From Candidatus Aminicenantota bacterium (GTDB lineage Bacteria > Acidobacteriota > UBA6911 > RPQK01 > JAJDTT01): 6,731 bases of DNA. The notes below the pieces were generated by a model. It was not told the origin of the DNA, searched no databases, and worked only from the letters and a program-made list of their open reading frames with translations. Positions within the stretch are counted from its first letter, which is position 1; each line of letters starts with the position of its first letter. A program made the position numbers and the translations under genes. The stretch covers positions 1-6,731 of the forward strand of contig JAPOYZ010000590.1 in NCBI GenBank assembly GCA_026706325.1, written 5' to 3'. Shown piece by piece: positions 1 through 5,189 of this stretch.

Positions 1-8
1 CCCTCTTG

Positions 9-566
9 CTACCCCTTCGCAAACGAGCCCTCCATGACGGTGCCGGTAGCGAAGCGCAGCGACCACTTGCCCTGCCGTTTCCCCGCCTCATACGGCCCTT
101 CCTGGACGGTCCCTCCCGCCAAGCGCTCGACCCAGTCTCCGTGACGCATGCCCTCCTCAAACGGGCCCTCCGAGACGTTCCCATCCTGGTCGCGGTAGAC
201 CCACCGCCCCAGCGCCTCACCCTTCCCACTGCGCCCGGCGTCTTCCTCCTTTTTTTTGCCCCCGTCCCAGACCTCCGTCAGCGTGCCTTTGCCGTGAGCC
301 AACCCCCCGGCGCACCCTGCCGTCCAAGTCAGGGCCTCGTCCTCCTGGAAGTAGCTGTTCCAGACGTAACATCCCGGCTGATTGGCCAACTCCATCCAGC
401 ACGACGTGCCTTGGGGCTGGCCTTTGCAGTGGACCCCCTCGGGCGTGGATCCGGTAGCCGAACCGGGACGGCCCGTACCCGCCGCGGTCTCCGCTGGATT
501 CCGGCCGGCGAGACCGGGGGCACTCAACACGAGCGAAACGATGATCGTAAGTATCGGACCTGTCAT
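9..566 (-). CDS. Secreted MORN_2-repeat protein, apparently cut short by an in-repeat TAG
   Basis: The 185-residue protein begins with a Sec-type signal peptide (hydrophobic residues 5-20, cleavage probably near A20/G21). A low-complexity G/T/A/P linker (about 22-43) follows, then a segment with four cysteines (C47, C56, C66, C85) that may form disulfides in the periplasm or outside the cell. From about residue 91 come MORN-type repeats. The clear ones have a 23-residue period marked by W122, W145 and W168, with the pattern G-x-W ... EG-x-F/Y-xx-G-xxx-G. MORN_2 repeats occur in secreted and lipid- or protein-associated bacterial proteins, including those annotated as YwqK-family; no specific function can be assigned. 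The start at 566 is preferred over an in-frame ATG at 608 because it has an AGGAG ribosome site about 9 bases upstream and puts the signal peptide at the N-terminus. The TAG at 9-11 falls inside the third repeat and the repeat continues after it (see findings). The gene may therefore be a pseudogene or a shortened allele. Confidence 0.82.
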   Translation of the reverse strand: MTGPILTIIVSLVLSAPGLAGRNPAETAAGTGRPGSATGSTPEGVHCKGQPQGTSCWMELANQPGCYVWNSYFQEDEALTWTAGCAGGLAHGKGTLTEVWDGGKKKEEDAGRSGKGEALGRWVYRDQDGNVSEGPFEEGMRHGDWVERLAGGTVQEGPYEAGKRQGKWSLRFATGTVMEGSFAKG

Positions 567-574
567 GAATAGTC

Positions 575-580
575 TCTCCT
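575..580 (-). promoter_or_regulatory. Ribosome binding site that fixes the MORN gene start
   Basis: On the minus strand AGGAG lies about 9 bases before the ATG at 566. This favours that ATG over the in-frame ATG at 608, whose product would carry 14 extra polar residues ahead of the signal peptide. Confidence 0.55.
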
Positions 581-609
581 GTCCTCCGCTTGTGCGGGCA
601 AGAATCATT

Positions 610-640
610 CGCGCCGCATCATACAGCAGGGGCGCGCCGC
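610..640 (-). promoter_or_regulatory. Possible promoter region of the MORN gene: TATGAT between two GCGGCGCG direct repeats
   Basis: In the 137-base gap after the YfhO gene, the minus strand has a TATGAT hexamer (618-623), a fair -10 match about 50 bases before the MORN ATG. It sits between two identical 8-mers, GCGGCGCG, at 610-617 and 633-640, 23 bases apart. No convincing -35 box is found at a 16-18 base spacing (CAACTC at 17). The direct repeats could bind a regulator or could be chance in GC-rich DNA. This is a weak call. Confidence 0.25.
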
Positions 641-703
641 GAGTTGGATCGATTCACCTTTGCGATGGCGGCCGAAGACCTCCAAACCGGACGGGAGGAG
701 CCG

Positions 704-3133
704 TCAACGGTAACGAATCGGCACCGGGTTTTCGTCGCGGCCCGATAAGATTCTCCGCAGGACACGGAGGGCAACGTCGGCGTCGAACGGACGGAATCGG
801 AAGCTGATCTCGTGGTGTCCCGGAGGCAGAAACACGCCCCGGAAAGCGTAGTTGGCGTAGTGGATCGGCACTTCCCGACCGTCCAGCCAAGCCTTCCATC
901 CTTCGGTGAGGACATCCGCCAGGACCAGCAGGCGCGGATGCCCGCTGTCGGCCACCACCTCCACCCGGTCGTTTTCGTAATTCACGATCCGGACCTGATC
1001 CGGGCCGCCCGGTTCGGTTGAAATCTCTAAACTCGAGCCGTCAACGCATGGAGGGGTTGCACCGGCACCGAAGACTCGTTGCAACTCGGGGACCTGCTCA
1101 TTCCGCAGTTCGACCACGGCATTGCCATGGTGGGAGAAGGAAGGGCTGGAAAGCAGTTCCGCCGCCTGCTCTCTACTGCAGGCGATCTGGAACCGGTTCA
1201 GCAGGCGCACGCGGGGAAGCGCATCCGGGTTCTCGTAGACGGAGATGTTGGCGAAACGCTCCACCAGCGGCAATTCGCCCGAATCGTACGTCGGATCGTA
1301 CTCTTCCAGGTCCAGGGCGGTGATCACGTATTTCACGTCGAGACTGTCCAATGCTTCCGATGCATAACCGGGCATCATGGGTGAGAACAGGGGCGGTCCC
1401 GAGTAGACGTTTCGTTTGCCCGCAAACATCTGGTAGCGGCCGGACACGAACGGATTGGCGCCCGAAATGGAATGAATCGGATAGAGATTGGGCAGGTTCG
1501 ACATTTCTGCGCCGGCGTAAATCAGGTCGACTCGACGAGGGGGAGCGCCGCTCTCTCCGGGAGCCGTTTTTTCGCCGATGAACTCCACGATTTGCCGGTG
1601 GGCCTTCGGCAAACCGCCGGGATGGCTGATTTTTCCGGTCGGCACCACATTGATCCTGCGGTTCAGGTTCACCCATCCCAGGTTGGCCACCAGAAGGGCC
1701 GTGAGGGCCAGAGACAACGGCCATCGCAGTTGTTCGTAACGCAGCAACAGAAACAGAGCCAGTGCGGATGCGAATACCCAGACCGAGGCGGCCGCGACGG
1801 CCTCCAGCACCGGCTGCCAATCCTCTTGCAGAGCCACGCCCTTCCATATGGCGATGGAGAAAGCCGCCCCCAGAAGCGCCAGGCACACCCTTCCTGCCAA
1901 TTGCATCCGCCGGGACGGAAGCCTCTCCGGATCCCTTCGCAACACCTCGTCCAACACCAGGGCGACCAGACCCGCCAGGGCGATATTGAGCAGGAACCCG
2001 CCGTCCAGGGGCCGCTGAAAGAGCGCGACGCCGGGGATGACTTCGTAGAACAGACGGTACGCCGGCGTCAGGTCGCCAAGCATGTACAGGAGCGAAAACG
2101 CCAGCATGGCGAGGAAGAACAGGTTGCGGCGCGTCCAGAGGACTCCGCGCCACAAGCCCCAGAACCCCAGCACCCACACACCGAGGCCTCCGACGTACAA
2201 CAAAGACTCGGTCCGATCATCCGCCCCGACATAGTTGTCTCCGAGAGCGCCGAAGAGGTCCGGCGCCAGCAGCGTTGCCGGGATATAGGGCCACATGGAC
2301 TGCCGGGCCGCGAACGCGTACTCGTAATGGGGACGGTTGCTGTCATCCAGGAACAGGAAGATGCCGTAGAGTTGAGGCAGCAGAACCAGGAATGCAAGGA
2401 TCCCGGCCGCGGCCAGCCAGGGCAGTTTCCGCAGTAGAAATGCCACCCTGTCCGGCGCCCTGAAGAACGCCGCCACCGCGGCGGCGGCCAGAACCAGCGA
2501 CAGCAAGTACGCCACCTGGTTGCCGTGCGCCGCCATGCCCCCGGCGACTACCCCGAAACCGGCCGCAACGCCAACCCGGGGAGAGCTCAACAAACGGCGC
2601 AAGAGCACCAGCGCCCACGGGAAGTAGGCGTAGCTCAAGATCATGGTCGTGTGTTGCAGCCGGGTCAGGGCGTACCCGCCGAACATGAAGACGGCGGCGC
2701 CCAGCACCGCCGGCAACAACGCGACGTCCACACGCCGGAGCAGGACGTAAAAGCCGATCCCGCCCAAAAGCACGTGGAGCGCCACGACCAGGGTGAACCA
2801 GTGGATGTCGTGAGGGTCCCCCAGCACCATCAAGGGCATGAACAGAGGAGAGAACAGGAACATCTGGGGATCGGACAACGCGGGATGCCCGGCGAAGAGG
2901 TTCGGATTCCAGAGGGGTGAATCTCCCTGCTGAATCGCCTTCGCGGAAAATGCGGCGGCGGGAAAATTCTGAGCCAGAGCGTCGTAGGTGACGACCCTCA
3001 AACCGCTCAAGAGGGGCGAGTAGCAGGCCGCCCATGCCAGGACCACGAGCCAGAACCCAGCGTACCGGAGGACGTAGCGCCGAATGAAATCCGTCCACCG
3101 GGTTTGATTCTGTCCGTCGCTCGTCAGGCGCAT
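704..3133 (-). CDS. YfhO-family polytopic membrane protein (GT-C-like)
   Basis: The 809-residue protein resembles the bacterial membrane protein YfhO family (Pfam YfhO). These are multi-spanning proteins with a GT-C glycosyltransferase-like fold; characterised relatives help glycosylate cell-wall polymers from lipid-linked sugars. The first membrane segment (about 24-45) is followed by an extracytoplasmic loop with D51 and the typical GD-x-PLWNP motif (G70-P77) and G-x-P...DPQ (82-90). I estimate about 12 membrane segments up to residue 490, including 111-133, 137-157, 162-182, 238-262, 310-330, 336-353, 376-397, 412-430, 443-464 and 470-488. Residues from about 495 onward form a soluble extracytoplasmic domain. 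It ends in the recognisable YfhO C-terminal region NYENDRVEV ... EGWKAWLDG ... GVFLPPGHHEISFRFRP (718-782). Unlike many relatives, no final membrane helix follows; the tail is charged. ATG 3133 is the only start, since no ATG, GTG or TTG lies in frame between it and an upstream stop. The ribosome site is weak (GGTGG close to the ATG). It lies 51 bases after the Kelch gene, so it is probably co-transcribed. The substrate is unknown. Confidence 0.85.
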   Translation of the reverse strand: MRLTSDGQNQTRWTDFIRRYVLRYAGFWLVVLAWAACYSPLLSGLRVVTYDALAQNFPAAAFSAKAIQQGDSPLWNPNLFAGHPALSDPQMFLFSPLFMPLMVLGDPHDIHWFTLVVALHVLLGGIGFYVLLRRVDVALLPAVLGAAVFMFGGYALTRLQHTTMILSYAYFPWALVLLRRLLSSPRVGVAAGFGVVAGGMAAHGNQVAYLLSLVLAAAAVAAFFRAPDRVAFLLRKLPWLAAAGILAFLVLLPQLYGIFLFLDDSNRPHYEYAFAARQSMWPYIPATLLAPDLFGALGDNYVGADDRTESLLYVGGLGVWVLGFWGLWRGVLWTRRNLFFLAMLAFSLLYMLGDLTPAYRLFYEVIPGVALFQRPLDGGFLLNIALAGLVALVLDEVLRRDPERLPSRRMQLAGRVCLALLGAAFSIAIWKGVALQEDWQPVLEAVAAASVWVFASALALFLLLRYEQLRWPLSLALTALLVANLGWVNLNRRINVVPTGKISHPGGLPKAHRQIVEFIGEKTAPGESGAPPRRVDLIYAGAEMSNLPNLYPIHSISGANPFVSGRYQMFAGKRNVYSGPPLFSPMMPGYASEALDSLDVKYVITALDLEEYDPTYDSGELPLVERFANISVYENPDALPRVRLLNRFQIACSREQAAELLSSPSFSHHGNAVVELRNEQVPELQRVFGAGATPPCVDGSSLEISTEPGGPDQVRIVNYENDRVEVVADSGHPRLLVLADVLTEGWKAWLDGREVPIHYANYAFRGVFLPPGHHEISFRFRPFDADVALRVLRRILSGRDENPVPIRYR

Positions 3134-3184
3134 CGGCCACCGGGAATGATTGTGAGGATGGAAACGGGAAACGCGGTCCTTCGG

Positions 3185-4192
3185 CTACTCGCCGGAGGGT
3201 TCCCCGGACTCTTCTGCGGACTCCTCCTCGGAAGGCTCTTCCGGAAATCGGCCGACCAGAAGCCCGGGGAAGCGGGACCGGCCCTTGTCTTCTCCGGAGA
3301 TTCCGTAGAAGGCTCCGTCCAGGTGCAGGAACTCGGTATCCGCCAGGCCCGGCTCGAAGCTGGAAACCAGGGTGTAGGTGTCTCCGGAAGGATCGTATTC
3401 GTAGACGGATCCCTGAAACGTCCGGGCGTACCCGCCGGACAGGTAGATCAGTTCGCCCACCGGTTCGGCCCACCAGGCCCGGGCCGCCACCGGAGCCGGC
3501 CCCAGCAGGGTCCATTGCCCCGTCCCGGTGTCGAACCGGTAGGCGTCGTCGAGGTTCCGCAGCTGCCGCCCCGGTTCCTTGGTGGAACCTCCGAAGATGT
3601 ACACGGAATTTTCGAGAACGGCTGCCGCGTGAATCATCCGGGGCGGTCCCGGAATCGGCGCCAACCTCTGCCAGTCGCCGGTCGAAACGTCCAGGGACCA
3701 GACCTCATCGGTACAACGGTCCAGATCGGTCATGCTGAGGCTTCCCGCCACCTGGTAGATGGTGGGTCCGACGGCCACCACCGATGCCAAATAGCGCGGC
3801 GCCGGATTTTGTCCCGCCACGGACCAGCCTTCTTCTGTCAGTTTGAAGACCCGGCGTTGCGGCTGCGGACCGTTGCCTCCGCCCAACAGGTAGATCTCCT
3901 CCCCGATCCGGACCATTCCCCCGTAACCCAGAGGTTCCGGCAGAGACGGCCGCTGCGACCACCTTTCGGTTTCGGGATCGTAGAAGTCGACTCGATCCGT
4001 CCAGAGTTTCTCGCCTTCCCGCCAGTAAGCTCCCCCGGCGACGAGAATTCCCTCCTGGTAGACGACGGCGCTGTAGCCGCCCCTTGGAAGGTCCAGATCG
4101 GGGCCCCTGGACCAGGTGAGCGAGGTCTCTCCGGAGACGGCCCCGGCCACGAGAATCAGTGAAAAAAACGATGCGCCGATCGACCGCAACAT
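3185..4192 (-). CDS. Secreted Kelch-repeat beta-propeller protein
   Basis: This 335-residue protein has a signal peptide (hydrophobic 8-19, probable cleavage after VSG, residues 19-21). Kelch motifs follow: a hydrophobic strand ending in GG, then a D/N-x-V-x-x-Y/F-D stretch and a W 6-7 residues later. Clear blades are at about 37-84 (LVAGG, FYDPETERW), 88-130 (IYLLGGG, W123), 133-180 (W165, W174), 185-235 (VYIFGG, YRFDTGTGQW) and 238-277 (IYLSGG, YEYDPSGDTY). A degenerate sixth blade covers about 280-316, giving a six-bladed propeller. The last 19 residues (317-335) are a Glu/Ser-rich acidic tail. Bacterial Kelch proteins include sialic-acid mutarotases (NanM) and galactose-oxidase-like enzymes, but many only bind partners; nothing here decides between these. 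The ATG lacks a visible Shine-Dalgarno sequence. The gene lies between the reductase (72 bases upstream) and the YfhO gene (51 bases downstream). Confidence 0.85.
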   Translation of the reverse strand: MLRSIGASFFSLILVAGAVSGETSLTWSRGPDLDLPRGGYSAVVYQEGILVAGGAYWREGEKLWTDRVDFYDPETERWSQRPSLPEPLGYGGMVRIGEEIYLLGGGNGPQPQRRVFKLTEEGWSVAGQNPAPRYLASVVAVGPTIYQVAGSLSMTDLDRCTDEVWSLDVSTGDWQRLAPIPGPPRMIHAAAVLENSVYIFGGSTKEPGRQLRNLDDAYRFDTGTGQWTLLGPAPVAARAWWAEPVGELIYLSGGYARTFQGSVYEYDPSGDTYTLVSSFEPGLADTEFLHLDGAFYGISGEDKGRSRFPGLLVGRFPEEPSEEESAEESGEPSGE

Positions 4193-4212
4193 GAATGCTT
4201 AGACTGCAATTA

Positions 4213-4246
4213 CGGTCTTGAACTTGCAAGTTTCGGCTGCGGACCG
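4213..4246. promoter_or_regulatory. Nested inverted repeats upstream of the Kelch gene
   Basis: The 72-base gap between the reductase and the Kelch gene contains a perfect 12-base palindrome, AACTTGCAAGTT (4221-4232). It lies inside a second inverted repeat, CGGTC (4213-4217) with GACCG (4242-4246), about 30-40 bases before the Kelch ATG. It could be an operator or a weak intercistronic hairpin. It is not followed by a T-run, so it is not a convincing terminator. Confidence 0.35.
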
Positions 4247-4264
4247 AATGCACGGGCAGAGCAA

Positions 4265-5023
4265 TCAATCCACTCCCGGACCCGCCAGATGGCGGCCGGC
4301 GTCGATCCGGATGGTTTCGCCCGTAATGGTCTCGCTCTTCAGAAGGGTCACGATCATCTCGGCGATCTCGCCGGCAGCGGACTCGCGCCGGAGGGGTGTC
4401 CGGGCGATCACGCTACGATCCCAGTCCTCGCGGCTGATTTCCGGCGGGCGCATGGTGGGGCCGGGAGCGATGGCGTTGACCAGAATGCCGTGAGGAGCGA
4501 GTTCGACGGCGAAGGCGCGGGTCATGAAGTCGATGGACGCCTTGGATGTGAGATAGGGGAGGTAGTTCCGGTAGGGAGTCCCTCCGGCGGCCCAGTCGCT
4601 GAAGAAGACCAGGTGTCCCCGGGTCGGGCCCGGGTTCCGCCGCATGCTCCGGGAGACATGGACCGCCAGGAGATAGTTGGCCCGGGCCGCCGGCTCCGCC
4701 GCTTCCCAGGCGGCCGCGTCCAACGAATCCAAGGGAGTCCGCGGAAATCCCGACGCCAGGTTGACGAGAAAGGAGAGGTCCCCAAGTTCCTCCCGGACTG
4801 TCCGCATCAGGCGATCCACATCCTCGGGCCGGCTCACGTCAGCCTGGACCAGACAGGTTCGGGTCAAAGGCTCCAACTCCGCCTGAAGCGCCTCGGCGGC
4901 ACGCTTGGAACCCCGGTAGCTGAGCGCCAGCCGAACGCCCGCCTGAGCCAGACGCCGCGCCACCACGCCGCCCATCCGCTTCGTCCCCACCATCAGGGCG
5001 GTCCTGCCTTCCAGGTTCAACAT
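4265..5023 (-). CDS. Short-chain dehydrogenase/reductase, pteridine-reductase/FabG-like
   Basis: This 252-residue cytoplasmic oxidoreductase has the usual length and layout of a classical SDR that binds NAD(P)H in a Rossmann fold. The beta1-alpha1 loop reads ALMVGTKRMGG (9-19), a variant of TGxxxGxG. R37 after beta2 (LSYRGSK) suggests NADPH preference. D62 binds the adenine side, LVNLASGF (86-93) replaces the NNAG motif, and N116 is the usual helix-4 Asn. The active site is Y157-xxx-K161, preceded by FFSDWA (140-145). The SDWA...YLPY...SK arrangement and NLASGF resemble pteridine reductases, in which an Asp takes the place of the catalytic Ser; D143 is the candidate here, with S142 next to it. 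The C-terminal IAPGPTMRPP and TGETIRIDAG motifs are typical of SDRs. The start at 5023 has AAAGGA six to seven bases upstream and begins directly at the Rossmann fold; the same frame stays open to 5524, but that part is antisense to the phosphatase. The substrate is not certain; FabG-like ketoreductase activity is the alternative. Confidence 0.88.
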   Translation of the reverse strand: MLNLEGRTALMVGTKRMGGVVARRLAQAGVRLALSYRGSKRAAEALQAELEPLTRTCLVQADVSRPEDVDRLMRTVREELGDLSFLVNLASGFPRTPLDSLDAAAWEAAEPAARANYLLAVHVSRSMRRNPGPTRGHLVFFSDWAAGGTPYRNYLPYLTSKASIDFMTRAFAVELAPHGILVNAIAPGPTMRPPEISREDWDRSVIARTPLRRESAAGEIAEMIVTLLKSETITGETIRIDAGRHLAGPGVD

Positions 5024-5046
5024 GGGATTTCCTTTATCGATCGGCG

Positions 5047-5055
5047 AGTATAGCA
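5047..5055 (-). promoter_or_regulatory. Extended -10 promoter of the reductase gene
   Basis: The minus strand reads TGCTATACT, an extended -10 element (TGn plus TATACT at 5047-5052). It would start transcription near 5040, about 17 bases before the ATG at 5023, leaving the AAAGGA ribosome site in a short leader. No good -35 box is seen, which extended -10 promoters can tolerate. The upstream side runs straight into the palindrome cluster. Confidence 0.45.
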
Positions 5056-5056
5056 A

Positions 5057-5087
5057 GTTGGGAGCGGCAAGATTCTTCCCCCCCAAC
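5057..5087. repeat. Inverted repeat A of the intergenic cluster (GTTGGG/CCCAAC)
   Basis: GTTGGG at 5057-5062 pairs with CCCAAC at 5082-5087 across 19 bases. The loop contains AAGATTCTT and a run of seven C. This is the weakest of the three consecutive dyads. Its left side overlaps the upstream edge of the reductase promoter. Confidence 0.4.
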
Positions 5088-5088
5088 A

Positions 5089-5107
5089 GGGCGACTAAAA
5101 GTCGCCC
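5089..5107. repeat. Perfect 8-bp inverted repeat B (REP-like hairpin)
   Basis: GGGCGACT (5089-5096), a three-base AAA loop, and AGTCGCCC (5100-5107) form a perfect eight-pair stem. The inner six bases of each arm (GGCGAC/GTCGCC) are identical to those of the next hairpin. No T-run follows on either strand, so this is not a typical intrinsic terminator. Confidence 0.75.
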
Positions 5108-5115
5108 ATCCAATT

Positions 5116-5135
5116 CGGCGACAGGAATGTCGCCG
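5116..5135. repeat. Perfect 8-bp inverted repeat C (REP-like hairpin)
   Basis: CGGCGACA (5116-5123), a GGAA tetraloop, and TGTCGCCG (5128-5135) form a perfect eight-pair stem eight bases after hairpin B. An outer inverted repeat, GGAGCGGC (5061-5068) with GCCGCTCC (5132-5139), encloses both hairpins. It shares a few bases with this one, so the two pairings would compete. Confidence 0.75.
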
Positions 5136-5163
5136 CTCCATGTCCCCCCTCCTGCGAATCGGT

Positions 5164-5169
5164 TATGAT
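5164..5169 (+). promoter_or_regulatory. Possible -10 box of the PhoD-like gene
   Basis: TATGAT at 5164-5169 lies 20 bases before the ATG at 5190 and would give a leader of about 14 bases that includes GGAGG (5180-5184). The hexamer 17 bases upstream, TGTCCC, is a poor -35 box. The call rests mainly on position within a divergent intergenic region. Confidence 0.3.
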
Positions 5170-5179
5170 TCCGGGACTT

Positions 5180-5184
5180 GGAGG
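5180..5184 (+). promoter_or_regulatory. Ribosome binding site of the PhoD-like gene
   Basis: GGAGG ends five bases before the ATG at 5190. This is a strong Shine-Dalgarno match and it fixes the start in the frame that encodes the signal peptide. Confidence 0.7.
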
Positions 5185-5189
5185 ACTTC

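Noticed and set aside
6..572. A 188-codon plus-strand frame opposite the MORN gene
   Set aside because: No ribosome site, no domain, and the minus strand shows clear 23-residue repeats and a signal peptide.
672..700. Terminator after the YfhO gene (CCTCC/GGAGG pair)
   Set aside because: Only a five-pair stem with a ten-base loop and no T-tract; too weak to call.
1472..2437. A 321-codon plus-strand frame opposite the YfhO gene
   Set aside because: Gln/Arg/Pro-rich translation typical of the complement of hydrophobic membrane-protein codons; no ribosome site or domain.
2343..3515. A 390-codon minus-strand frame overlapping the Kelch and YfhO genes in another register
   Set aside because: It spans two well-supported genes and their spacer out of frame, with Arg/Gly-rich sequence and no motif.
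3104..4162. A 352-codon plus-strand frame opposite the Kelch gene
   Set aside because: Antisense shadow: the minus strand encodes a signal peptide and regular Kelch blades, whereas this frame has R/P/G/Q-rich sequence without a domain.
5089..5135. Back-to-back intrinsic terminators
   Set aside because: Neither hairpin is followed by a T-run on either strand, and they lie between divergent gene starts where no transcript needs to end.
5057..5139. CRISPR-like repeat array
   Set aside because: The units are palindromes with unequal short spacing, not direct repeats with uniform spacers, and no cas gene is present.
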